Source: Brevibacterium sp. W7.2
GTDB taxonomy: Bacteria; Actinomycetota; Actinomycetes; Actinomycetales; Brevibacteriaceae
Reading direction: 5' to 3'
Assembly: GCF_018137945.1 (NCBI RefSeq)
Contig: NZ_CP073089.1
Span: 1-64,000 of the forward strand
DNA: 64,000 nt
Each line of letters starts with the position of its first letter. The stretch's first letter is position 1. A program made the translations under genes and the position numbers. The notes beneath the pieces were generated by a model, which was given only the letters and a program-made list of their open reading frames with translations, had not been told where the DNA came from and did not search any database. Shown one piece after another: positions 52,218 to 60,957 of the stretch.

Positions 52218-52904
52218 CTACCGGTTCGTCGGCTCCCGTTCCCGCCATGCCCGCAGATCGTCGGGGGTGTCGATGTCGGAGGCGTCCCCGAGGTCCGAGC
52301 ACTCGACGAGGTCGACGAGGTGGGCGTGCCCCCGCAGCCACGCCCGTCCCGCTTCGTCGCCGCACGCTCGCCGGACGGCGGCCCGCGCATGGTCGAGCGG
52401 CAGGAGCACGGGGTGGCCGGGGAACCCCAACCAGGCCGCGCGGGCGATGCGCCCGGGATCGAACGCGCCGATCAGTCGGTCGAGGACCGCCCGACCGATC
52501 CCGGGCTGGTCGACGAGCATGACGAGGACCGGGGTCGCCGAGGTGGTCCCCGGCTCCCGACCGATCGCCGCGATCCCGGCCCGCCACGATGCGGACATCC
52601 CCACCTCGGCGTCGGGCACGTCGATGACGGCGACGTCCCCGAGCCCCGCCTCGGCGAGGTGGGCTTCGATCTCTCCGCGACCGGGACCGGCGGTGACGAC
52701 GGGCCTCAGCCCGGCGGCGACGGCCACCTTCACGGCCCGGACGACGAGGACCGAGTCCTCCCACGGCAGCAGCGCCTTCGGGCCGAGCCCGAGCCGGTGC
52801 CCGGACCCGGCGGCGAGGATGAGGGCCACACCCCGGCCCGTCATCGCCGACCTCCCGGAACCCGACGTCGTGGGCCTGCGCGCGTGCGGCACGGTCGCGC
52901 TCAT
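52218..52904 (-). CDS. mocA: MocA-like molybdenum cofactor cytidylyltransferase
   Basis: 228 aa NTP transferase. N-terminal GVALILAAGSGHRLGLGPKA (nucleotide-binding) and VMLVDQPGIG, and a later PGHPVLLPLDHA. These features match MocA, which makes the cytosine-dinucleotide Moco used by xanthine-dehydrogenase-type enzymes. The start overlaps the end of the Moco subunit gene by 4 bp, supporting that role. Confidence 0.87.
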   Translation of the reverse strand: MSATVPHARRPTTSGSGRSAMTGRGVALILAAGSGHRLGLGPKALLPWEDSVLVVRAVKVAVAAGLRPVVTAGPGRGEIEAHLAEAGLGDVAVIDVPDAEVGMSASWRAGIAAIGREPGTTSATPVLVMLVDQPGIGRAVLDRLIGAFDPGRIARAAWLGFPGHPVLLPLDHARAAVRRACGDEAGRAWLRGHAHLVDLVECSDLGDASDIDTPDDLRAWREREPTNR

Positions 52905-55771
52905 CGCTGCAGCACCCCCGCCTCGGCGAGTCCCGCATAGATGGCATCCCTCGTCAGAGGGGTCGTCGTGAAGTGGACGCCGGTGGCATGGCGGATCGCG
53001 TTGGCGAGTGCGGGAGCGACCGGATTGAACGGGGACTCGCTCATCGACTTCGCCCCCTGCGGTCCGACGGCGTCATGGGTGTCGGCGAAGTGGACCTCGG
53101 TGCGGGGGATGTCGGCGAAGTTCGGGGCCTTGTACTGGCGGAGGATGTCGGTGACGGGCCTGCCGGTCTCCTCGTCGACGATGATGCGCTCGTAGAGGGC
53201 GGCCCCGATCGCCTGGGCGACCCCGCCCTCGACCTGTCCGCGGCACTGGTGGGGGTTCATCACGACGCCCGCGTCGGCGGCGTGGACGGACTGGAGGATC
53301 CGGACCTCACCGGTGCTCATGTTCACCGCGACCCGGAACCCGTGGACGTTGAACGCCACCGACCGCGGCTCCCCGCCCCAGTAGCCCGACCCCGTCGGGG
53401 CCTCCCCGGTGGTCGCAAGCGACTCGCGCAGGAGCTCATCGAGGTGGACCGCGCGCCTGCCGCCGGCGGGTCCGACGACCTGGGCGAAGCGGGCATTGAG
53501 GTCGGCCGGGACGCGCACGCACGCAAAGTCACCGGCGATCTCGACCTCCTCGGGCCGGGCGCCGAGGTGGGGCGCCGCCAGTGCCTGCAGGCGCGCGATG
53601 AGGTCCTTCGTCGCGAGATCGTTGGCCTTCCCGGCGATCGTCGTGCCCGTCGACCCGAAGGCCCCCGTGTCGTGTTCGACGACATCGGAGTCGGACTGCC
53701 GGAGCGTGATCCGGTCCGTCGTCGTGCCGAGCAGGGTCGAGGCGAGCTGCGCGTGGACGGTCGAGGTGCCGTTGCCGAACTCCGCGGTGCCCACCCGCAG
53801 CTCGTACGTTCCGCCCTCACCGAGGGTGATGTGAGCGTGGGCGATGTGGCCGCGCGGTGGGGCGGTGGCGATCATCGCGATCGCGTGCCCTTCGCCGATG
53901 TTCCACTCCTCGCCGAGGTCCTCCCCGTGCCCGGCGGCGACGTGCTCGGCCCAGCGGGTGCGGCCCCGGTCGAGGGCGGAGCTGACGAGGTCGATGCACT
54001 GGTCGAGACCGTAGCTGCCGATGAGGAGGTCCTCCTCGGGTTCGTCGTGGGCGCTGAGCATGGGGTCGGCGGGTCCGATGATGTTCTTCCGGCGCATCTC
54101 GAGTTCGTCGATGCCGAGCTTGTCGGCCAAGGCGGTGATCGTCGACTCGACGGCGAAGATCATCTGGCTCAGCCCGTAGCCGCGGAACGCTCCCGAGGGC
54201 ATCGTGTTCGTGTAGAGGACCATCGCGTCGACCTTCTTGTGCGGTGCGTTGTAGACGGCCACCGACTCCCCGACCCCGTGGAAGAGGACGCCGGGACCGT
54301 GATTGCCGTAGGCGCCGGTGTTCGACCGGACGTCGACGGCGAGTGCTGTCAGCGTCCCGGTCTCGTCGGCGCCGGCGCGCATCCGCATCCGGAAGGGATG
54401 GCGGACGGTGGTGGCGGTGAAGACCTCCTTGCGGGAGAGCTCGAGGCGCACGGGCCGACCGGTGGCCATCGATGCGAGCAGGGCGACGTCCTCGCAGAGC
54501 ACCTCCTGCTTCCCGCCGAATCCGCCGCCCACGCGCTCGCAGTAGACCCGCACCCGATCCGGGTCGAGGTCGAAGATCTCGCTCAGCGCCCGGCGGACGA
54601 GGAACGGCACCTGCGTGCTGCTGCGGACGACGAATCGGCCTTCGTCGTCGGTCCACGCGATCGCCCCGTGGGTCTCGAGCGCCATGTGCGAGAGGCGCTG
54701 GGTGCGGTACGTCGCCTCGTGGGTGACCGCCGAGGCGGCGAGTGCGGCCTCGACGTCGCCGATCTCGTGGTGGACCTCGGCGAGGACGTTGTCACCGGGG
54801 CGGGCGATGCCCGCGTCCGGTCCGGCGTCGGGGTGGATCGCCGGGGCGTCGGGGGCGTCGGCGAGTTCGACGTCGAAGACCGCCGGCAGGTCCTCGTATT
54901 CGATGTCGACGAGGCGGACCCCGCGTTCGGCCGCCCGTTGGGTCTCGGCGACGACGACGGCGACGCGCTGTCCGTAGTACCGGACGACGTCGTCGAAGAC
55001 GCGGGTGTCCTTGGGGTCGTCCTCGACGATCTCGTGCTGTGCGGTCGAGAACCGTTTGGCCGGGGCATCCTCGTGGGTGAGGACGGCGATGACGCCCGGT
55101 TCGGCGAGCGCCCGCGCCGTGTCGATGGCGAGGATCCGCGCGTGCGCCCGGGTCGCGTGGACGAGCGCGCCGTGGAGCAGGGGTGCGGGCAGCTCGTCGG
55201 GCTGCATGTCCATCGTGTACCGGACGGTGCCGGTGACGACGCCGGGGCCGGCGAGCGCCCCGGTGTTCGCCCCGATGCCGCGGAATCCGGGGTCGACGTT
55301 GCGGTGGCCGGCCACGGCATCCTCGATCGTCCGGTAGCCGGTGCACCGGCACACGTTGCCCTTGAGACTGCGCGGCAGGTCCTTCTTGTCGGCCTCGGTC
55401 ATCGCGGCGACGGTGCAGATCATTCCCGCGGTGCAGAACCCGCACTGGAAGCCGCCGGCGGCGAGGAAGTTCTCCTGCACCGGGTGCAGGTCCTCCGGGG
55501 TGCCGAGTCCCTGGATCGTCGTCACCGACTTCCCGGCGATCCGGTGGGCGGGATAGAGGCACGAGTGGATCGCCTCGTCGTCGACGATGACGGTGCACGC
55601 TCCGCAGTCGCCGCCGTCGCAGCCCTTCTTCACCCCGGTCGACCCCTGCTCCCGCAGCCATGTGCGCAGGCACTGGCCGGGTTCGGGTGAGACGGCGACG
55701 GTGCGTCCGTCGACGGTGGCCGACGGCCTCTTTGGCGCGGTGGCGGGTGGGGTGTGTGCGGTCGTCGTCAT
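52901..55771 (-). CDS. Molybdenum hydroxylase, fused FeS and Moco subunits (xanthine dehydrogenase family)
   Basis: 956 aa fusion. Residues about 1-170: two [2Fe-2S] domains, with CDGGDCGACTV and, later, CGFCTAGM and CRCTGY. Residues about 185-956: Moco domain with GGGFGGKQ, GAFRGYGLSQ, and the end motif GAKSMSESPFNP, whose Glu matches the catalytic base of xanthine dehydrogenase. These two parts are usually separate genes when the FAD subunit is separate. No signal peptide, so cytoplasmic. The exact purine or heterocycle substrate is not determined. ATG 55771 overlaps the FAD-subunit stop by 4 bp. Confidence 0.9.
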   Translation of the reverse strand: MTTTAHTPPATAPKRPSATVDGRTVAVSPEPGQCLRTWLREQGSTGVKKGCDGGDCGACTVIVDDEAIHSCLYPAHRIAGKSVTTIQGLGTPEDLHPVQENFLAAGGFQCGFCTAGMICTVAAMTEADKKDLPRSLKGNVCRCTGYRTIEDAVAGHRNVDPGFRGIGANTGALAGPGVVTGTVRYTMDMQPDELPAPLLHGALVHATRAHARILAIDTARALAEPGVIAVLTHEDAPAKRFSTAQHEIVEDDPKDTRVFDDVVRYYGQRVAVVVAETQRAAERGVRLVDIEYEDLPAVFDVELADAPDAPAIHPDAGPDAGIARPGDNVLAEVHHEIGDVEAALAASAVTHEATYRTQRLSHMALETHGAIAWTDDEGRFVVRSSTQVPFLVRRALSEIFDLDPDRVRVYCERVGGGFGGKQEVLCEDVALLASMATGRPVRLELSRKEVFTATTVRHPFRMRMRAGADETGTLTALAVDVRSNTGAYGNHGPGVLFHGVGESVAVYNAPHKKVDAMVLYTNTMPSGAFRGYGLSQMIFAVESTITALADKLGIDELEMRRKNIIGPADPMLSAHDEPEEDLLIGSYGLDQCIDLVSSALDRGRTRWAEHVAAGHGEDLGEEWNIGEGHAIAMIATAPPRGHIAHAHITLGEGGTYELRVGTAEFGNGTSTVHAQLASTLLGTTTDRITLRQSDSDVVEHDTGAFGSTGTTIAGKANDLATKDLIARLQALAAPHLGARPEEVEIAGDFACVRVPADLNARFAQVVGPAGGRRAVHLDELLRESLATTGEAPTGSGYWGGEPRSVAFNVHGFRVAVNMSTGEVRILQSVHAADAGVVMNPHQCRGQVEGGVAQAIGAALYERIIVDEETGRPVTDILRQYKAPNFADIPRTEVHFADTHDAVGPQGAKSMSESPFNPVAPALANAIRHATGVHFTTTPLTRDAIYAGLAEAGVLQR

Positions 55772-56709
55772 CGCGTGCTCCTCGTCATCGTGATGTCTCC
55801 GGTCGTGCGCGCGGCGAAGCGCGGGTGCGGTTCGGCAGGGTCGAGCAGTTCGGTGAGGATCTCCGCGCCGAGGCGGTGCGTCATCGCCTCCCGCCACTGC
55901 GGGGTGCCGTGGATGTCGTCGTGCCAGACCCCGGCGACCGCCTCGTCGATCGCCGCTTGCAGTCCCTCATGCGTCGCCGCATGCGCGGCGTCCGGGCCGA
56001 GGTCGATGATGTGCGGGCGACGGGTCGACCCGGTGATCGCCAAGCGCAGGGCTCCCGCGCCGAGGCGGCGGCCGATGATCAGTGCCGCGGTGCGTCCGCG
56101 TTCGGTCAGGGAGATGCGGCGGAACGCGCACGGCTGCGTGAGCGCCGCGATCGGGATGTGGAAGCTGCGGATGAGCTCCCCGGGCTCGAGCGTCGTCTGC
56201 GCCTCCCCGACGACGAGTTCGGCCACGGGCAGGGCCCGCAGCGACCCGCGCGGACCCCACAGGAGGGCGACGGCGTCGAGGCCGGAGAGGAGGGAGATCA
56301 TCGGGCCGGCGGGCAGTCCCGTGGCGACGTTGCCGCCGATCGTCGAGGCGTTCCAGATCTTCCACGATGCGACGAAGGAGTCGCACGCCGGGGCGAAGAG
56401 ATCGAGGCCGGGCAGCGCCCGATCGCCGTGGCCGGGCACGCGCGGACCGCTCGTGCGGAACTCGAAGATGTCCTTGATCAGGCAGGTCGCGGCGATCTCG
56501 AGCTCGACGGGCTCACCGGCGGCGTCGCAGCGCCACAGCGTCGGCGTCCAGCCGGACTCGGTGATGTCGAGCAGGCGCCGCGGCGGGCCCTGGGTGATGT
56601 CGGTGCCGTAGGAGAAGAGCACGGTGCCCCCGGCCAGCCAGCTGTCACCGGGCTGCCACCGTTCGGGATCGGCGCAGGTGAGCACCTCGTCGACGCAGCT
56701 CATATCCAT
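55768..56709 (-). CDS. FAD-binding subunit of the molybdenum hydroxylase
   Basis: 313 aa. PCMH-type FAD domain with LAGGTVLFSYGTDI and NASTIGGNVATGLPAGP, then the CO-dehydrogenase flavoprotein C-terminal region (FRRISLTERGRTAALIIG). Passes electrons from the FeS centres of the downstream subunit to NAD or another acceptor. Overlaps xdhC by 10 bp and the FeS/Moco gene by 4 bp. Confidence 0.88.
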   Translation of the reverse strand: MDMSCVDEVLTCADPERWQPGDSWLAGGTVLFSYGTDITQGPPRRLLDITESGWTPTLWRCDAAGEPVELEIAATCLIKDIFEFRTSGPRVPGHGDRALPGLDLFAPACDSFVASWKIWNASTIGGNVATGLPAGPMISLLSGLDAVALLWGPRGSLRALPVAELVVGEAQTTLEPGELIRSFHIPIAALTQPCAFRRISLTERGRTAALIIGRRLGAGALRLAITGSTRRPHIIDLGPDAAHAATHEGLQAAIDEAVAGVWHDDIHGTPQWREAMTHRLGAEILTELLDPAEPHPRFAARTTGDITMTRSTR

Positions 56710-58037
56710 GAGATCATCGCCTCCCCTCGGGTGAGCGCAGTGCCGAGGCGGTGCAGGGGATGCGGGGGTGCCGCGGGTTCCTCCCGTGGGGGTGTCGTGG
56801 GGTCGGGGCCGGGTGCTGGTGGGCCGGCGCTGGGTGCCCCGTGGTCGGAGTTGGGTGCAGCACTGTCGCTGCCGCGGGACCCGTGGATCGGTCCGCTCGT
56901 GTGGCGCAGTTCGGGGATGCCCGCCGAGGTGGCCCGGCCCGTCGTCACGGCGATGAGTTCGGCGAGGACGGCGACGGCGACCTCCTGCGGGGTGCGGGCG
57001 CCGATGTCGAGGCCGATCGGGGAGTGGAGCGCGTCGAACGCGGTCTGCGGCAGGCCCCCGTGGACGAGTTCCTGCGCTCGCCTCTCGTGGGTCGTCCGCG
57101 ACCCCATCGCCCCGACGTAGGCGAGATCCATCCGCAGGGCGCGGTCGAGGACCGGCAGGTCGAAGCGCGGGTCGTGGGTGAGCACGATGACCGCGGTGCG
57201 CGAGTCGACGCGGCCGGCCGCGCACTCGCGGGCGAAGTGCTCGCCGGGACGGTCGACGACGACCTCGTGCGCGCCGGGGTGGCGGGCCCGGGTCGCGAAG
57301 ACGGGACGGGCGTCGCAGACCGTGACGTGGAGGCCGAGGAAGGAGGCGGCCTGGGCGATCGCGGTCGAGAAGTCGTTGGCGCCGTAGATGAGGACGCGGG
57401 CGCGGGGGCGGCGGGATTCGACGAAGAGCCGGCGCACGGTCGGGCAGTCGGGTCGGGTCTCGTCGCGGACCGCGACGATCCCGCAGCCGCCGCGGCGCAC
57501 GATCTCCGCGACGGGGGCAGCGGCGGTGCCGACCGCCTCGGCGAAGGCCTGGGGCAGGGGATCGCCGGGGCCGAGCGTCACGGGTGGCAGCGGCGCGCGG
57601 ACCGCCCGCGGCTCGGGTGCGACGAGTTCGCCGCCGCGCATCGCGACGTCGAGGGGGATCTCGCGGATGAGGGCACCGGCGTCGTCGCGGTCGGAGTCGA
57701 TGAGACTGGTGACCGCCTCGGCGAGGGAGGTGAGCGGTTCGATGAGGACGCTGATGTCGCCGCCGCACATGAGGCCGACGGAGAGTCCGGACTCGTCGCT
57801 GAAGCCGAACTCGCAGACCAGCGACCGCTGGCCGGTGATCGCGGTGAGGGCGGCGTCGACGATCGCCGATTCGACGCAGCCGCCGGAGATCGATCCGATG
57901 GTCAGGGTGTCGTCGCGGACGGCCATCGACGTGCCGATGGGGCGGGGGACGGACCCGGAGACGGCGATGACGGTGGCAACGGCCCACCGGTCGGGAGATT
58001 CCACGGTCGACGAATAGGCGTTGAGGCGATCCAACAC
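56700..58037 (-). CDS. xdhC: XdhC-family molybdenum cofactor sulfurylation/insertion protein
   Basis: 445 aa. XdhC_CoxI domain (ATVIAVSGSVPRPIGTSMAV, then ISGGCVESAIVDAAL and VGLMCGGDISVLIE) and a C-terminal Rossmann XdhC_C domain (VLIYGANDFSTAIAQAA, AYVGAMGSRTTHERR). XdhC binds Moco and promotes its sulfuration before insertion. A roughly 60-residue Pro-rich tail is unusual. GTG 58037 with AAAGGA upstream; an extension to 58106 is possible. First gene of the operon. Confidence 0.88.
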   Translation of the reverse strand: MLDRLNAYSSTVESPDRWAVATVIAVSGSVPRPIGTSMAVRDDTLTIGSISGGCVESAIVDAALTAITGQRSLVCEFGFSDESGLSVGLMCGGDISVLIEPLTSLAEAVTSLIDSDRDDAGALIREIPLDVAMRGGELVAPEPRAVRAPLPPVTLGPGDPLPQAFAEAVGTAAAPVAEIVRRGGCGIVAVRDETRPDCPTVRRLFVESRRPRARVLIYGANDFSTAIAQAASFLGLHVTVCDARPVFATRARHPGAHEVVVDRPGEHFARECAAGRVDSRTAVIVLTHDPRFDLPVLDRALRMDLAYVGAMGSRTTHERRAQELVHGGLPQTAFDALHSPIGLDIGARTPQEVAVAVLAELIAVTTGRATSAGIPELRHTSGPIHGSRGSDSAAPNSDHGAPSAGPPAPGPDPTTPPREEPAAPPHPLHRLGTALTRGEAMISWI

Positions 58038-58201
58038 GGGGCTACCAGTCCTTTCTGCAGCGCCCGGTAGATAGCCCAAGTTCGACCTTGAACTCGCCAT
58101 AGGCAAGTACGAAGAATCTTAGATCACAGTTTTTCCGCCTGGCAATAGGATGTTTCCACTTTGTGAGAAGCGCGGCGGCTCACGTACCCGGATGAATGCG
58201 A

Positions 58202-58240
58202 AGCGGCCGGTGACAGTGGTCATCACTGTCACCGGCCGCT
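58202..58240. terminator. Strong hairpin after the cold-shock gene
   Basis: Perfect 17-bp stem AGCGGCCGGTGACAGTG (58202-58218) / CACTGTCACCGGCCGCT (58224-58240) with loop GTCAT, about 70 bp downstream of the cold-shock gene and upstream of the xdhC promoter region. Confidence 0.75.
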
Positions 58241-58309
58241 GCCGATCAGTTCACCGCCGTCGACGCCAGTGCGGCGTCAGTCGCGGTGAGAAGTCTCTGG
58301 GCTCTGAGC

Positions 58310-58513
58310 TCAGAGGGGGCGAACGCTCGTGGCCTGGAGGCCCTTCTGTCCCATCTCGGACTCGAATTCGACGTTCTGGCCCTCGGTGAGCTCGCGGTAA
58401 CCGGTCGATTCGATGGCGGAGAAGTGCGTGAACACATCGGCCGAACCGTCGTCAGGCTGGATGAATCCGTAGCCCTTTTCCGCGTTGAACCATTTCACGG
58501 TACCTGTGGTCAT
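58310..58513 (-). CDS. cspA: Cold-shock protein (CspA family)
   Basis: 67 aa nucleic-acid chaperone. RNP1 [11 protein letters not shown] and RNP2 DVFTHFSAI, with [10 protein letters not shown], are complete. AAGGA precedes the ATG. A roughly 300-bp upstream region without a gene may hold a long 5' leader, common in this family. Confidence 0.96.
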   Translation of the reverse strand: MTTGTVKWFNAEKGYGFIQPDDGSADVFTHFSAIESTGYRELTEGQNVEFESEMGQKGLQATSVRPL

Positions 58514-58860
58514 ATTCCTTGTTTCCTTATTCAGCTGCGACCGCCGGAGCGGTCTTGATGGTCGGATCCGACGTGGATCCGGCTTGTCACACACAGTCGG
58601 CCGCTCTGCGAACGGCGGGGGCCGATCGCTCGGTGGCCCAAAGGTGTGATCTTCCCGTCGGAGCACAGGCGAGTGCGCTGCGGAACCGACGAAAACCTGG
58701 GGGACGCGTCGACACAGGACGCGAACGAAATGAAGAGGGAGGGAGTTGAAGCGATGGTGCCAGTCTATCAGAGATTCGTCCCGGTCCGGCGTCGAATCGG
58801 ATGCAATGATCCCTGCCCGAATTCGGCCGTGGGGTCTCGCCTCAGCCCTACACTGAGACG
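58514..58860. other. Intergenic region between cspA and fetB
   Basis: 347 bp between divergent genes, no gene seen. It probably carries the cspA leader and promoter and, at 58849-58854, TACACT, which lies exactly 6 nt before the GTG of the permease gene. Confidence 0.5.
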
Positions 58861-59610
58861 GTGACGCTCCCCGAGGTTCTCCCCTTCCTGGCCGGCATCG
58901 CCGTTCTCGTCGTCCTCACGGTCACGATCCTCCGCATCGCCGAGGTGGGGCTCGGCTGGCTGCCCGTCGTCGCGATCGTGCGCGCCGTCGTCCAGCTCGC
59001 CCTCGTCGCCCTCCTCCTCTCCGGTGCGCTCACCGCGTGGTGGGCGGTCGCGGCGTTCATCGGCCTCATGCTCACGACCGCCTCGCTGACCTCGCTGCGC
59101 CGGGCCCGCGAAGTTCCGCGCGGGCCGCTCGGAGCCGTCGTCGGCGTCGTCGTCGGCACCCTCGTCACGCTCGGACTCGTCCTCGCCCTCGGTCTCGTCG
59201 ATCTCCAGTTCGAGCGGGTCATCGCGATCGCCGGCATCGTCTCCGGCAATGCGATGACGGCGGCCACGCTCGCGATGCGCCGCTACGACGGCGAACTGCG
59301 CGGCGGCTGGGGTGAGGTCGAAGCGTGGCTGGCCGTGGGAGCGCATCCGCGCCGGGCGACGAAGCGCCTGCGGCAGATCGCGGTCCGCGAGGCCCTCCTG
59401 CCCAACCTCGACCAGACGAAGAACACCGGCCTCGTCACCCTGCCCGGCGCCTTCGTCGGCGCGCTCTTCGGCGGCGCCTCCCCGCTCGAGGCCGCCCAGT
59501 TCCAGATCGTCGTCCTCGCCTCCCTCATGCTCGCCGGCGCGCTCACCGCCGTCCTCGCCACGCAGATCGCCTCGGGCACGGCCCTCAGACCCGTCGACCC
59601 CGCCGGATAG
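58861..59610 (+). CDS. fetB: FetB-like ABC permease (UPF0014)
   Basis: 249 aa with about 7 helices. Family markers: [28 protein letters not shown] and [20 protein letters not shown] written in part. FetB with FetA exports iron in E. coli; no FetA ATPase lies beside it here. GTG 58861 has TACACT exactly 6 nt upstream and no ribosome-binding site: probably leaderless. Confidence 0.87.
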   Translation: MTLPEVLPFLAGIAVLVVLTVTILRIAEVGLGWLPVVAIVRAVVQLALVALLLSGALTAWWAVAAFIGLMLTTASLTSLRRAREVPRGPLGAVVGVVVGTLVTLGLVLALGLVDLQFERVIAIAGIVSGNAMTAATLAMRRYDGELRGGWGEVEAWLAVGAHPRRATKRLRQIAVREALLPNLDQTKNTGLVTLPGAFVGALFGGASPLEAAQFQIVVLASLMLAGALTAVLATQIASGTALRPVDPAG

Positions 59611-59707
59611 GCGGCAGCGCTGCGCCGCGGAGGACCCTGGGTCCCGCTGCGCGGGACGACAGGGAAACATGCAGGCAAAGTGGAGGAATCGTCGTTAGAC
59701 TGCCCGA

Positions 59708-60118
59708 ATGTCTACGATCGAGATCACCCAGGACAACTTCGAGCAGACCATCACCGACAACTCCGTCGTCCTGCTGGACTTCTGGGCAGAATGGTGCGGC
59801 CCGTGCCGCCAGTTCGCCCCGGTCTTCGAGCAGGCCTCGACCCAGTATCCCGACATCGCCTTCGGCAAGATCGACACCGAGGACCAGCAGCAGCTCGCCG
59901 GCCTCTTCAACGTCACCTCGATTCCCACCCTCGTCGCGTTCCGCGACGGCATCGTCGTCTTCGCTCAGCCCGGTGCGCTCGCCGCCCCGCAGCTCGAGCA
60001 GGTCATCACCGCCGTCAACGACCTCGACATGGACGAGGTCCGCGCCGAGATCGCCAAGCGCGAAGCCGGCGACGGTGCCGACTCCACCGCCGAGGGCGCG
60101 CCCGGTCAGGGACAGTGA
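59708..60118 (+). CDS. Thioredoxin-family protein
   Basis: 136 aa. Active site [12 protein letters not shown] and cis-Pro region [11 protein letters not shown] are intact; an acidic Ala/Gly-rich C-terminal extension (about 30 residues) sets it apart from the trxA at 13.3 kb. TAGACT (59696-59701) lies exactly 6 nt before the ATG, suggesting a leaderless message. Overlaps the next gene by 4 bp. Confidence 0.92.
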   Translation: MSTIEITQDNFEQTITDNSVVLLDFWAEWCGPCRQFAPVFEQASTQYPDIAFGKIDTEDQQQLAGLFNVTSIPTLVAFRDGIVVFAQPGALAAPQLEQVITAVNDLDMDEVRAEIAKREAGDGADSTAEGAPGQGQ

Positions 60119-60910
60119 CCGAGCACCACAGCCGCACCGACCGGCCCGGGCCAGATGCCCGGGCCGCGTCCGTGTCCGCCCCCGACACGGCACCCGAGTC
60201 CGGGCATGCACCTGAGACCGGGCAGGCATCCGAGTCCGGTCAGGTGCCCGGTTCCGTCGAGGAGTGGGAGAACCGCTACTCCGGCGCCGAGGCGGTCTGG
60301 TCGGGCCGTCCCAACGTCGCCCTCGTCGACGTCGTCACCGACCTCGACCTCACCCCAGGTCGCAGTCTCGACGTCGGCTCCGGTGAGGGCGCCGACGCCA
60401 TCTGGCTCGCCGGTCGAGGCTGGCAGGCCGCCGGCATCGACCTCTCCCCGACCGCGATCACCCGCTCCCGGGTCGCCGCGGAGACGGCAGGAGCGGACGC
60501 GGACTTCGCCGTCGCCAACCTCGTCGACTGGGCCGCCGCAGACGACCACCGCGGCGCCTACGACCTCGTCACCGGGTGCTTCCTCCACACCCGCCTGCCC
60601 GACACCCGTGCGGACCTCATGCGCCACCTCGGCGAGCTGGTCAGTCCCGGCGAGACGCTCATCCTCATCTCCCACGCCACGGTTCCGCCCTGGGCAGCCC
60701 GCGAGGATTCAGAGCATGGGGAAGCAGGGCACGAGCACGGGCTCGACGGCGACTTCAGCACTCCCCGAGGAGGACTTCACACTGCTGACCGCCGGCGGAA
60801 GTCGACCATGGGAGTGTGTTCTCGCCGAGACGCGGAATCGGCCTGTGACCGGGCCTGATGGCACGGAAACCGAGCTCGACGACGGCATTCTCGTGGCAAG
60901 GAAAGTTTAG
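60115..60910 (+). pseudogene. Class I SAM methyltransferase with frameshift (TehB-like)
   Basis: GTG 60115 overlaps the thioredoxin stop. The first frame encodes WENRYSGAEAVWSGRPN and SAM motif LDVGSGEGADAIWLA, then VTGCFLHTRLPD. Between about 60710 and 60755 the frame must shift by one extra base: the expected C-terminus (LPEEDFTLLTAGG, WECVLAETRN, GPDGTETELDD, ending at 60910) continues in the next frame, whereas the first frame ends at 60858 with unrelated basic sequence. Either a disrupted gene or a sequencing error in a repetitive stretch. Confidence 0.75.
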
Positions 60911-60957
60911 GCATTCTTCACTACACGCCGTAGAGAGTGCGGGGGTATGATGACGCC

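Noticed and set aside
52973-55690. Long plus-strand open frame of 905 residues
   Set aside because: Antisense to the fused molybdenum hydroxylase, whose FeS and Moco motifs are intact; the composition is Gly/Arg/Val-biased as in codon-complement artefacts.
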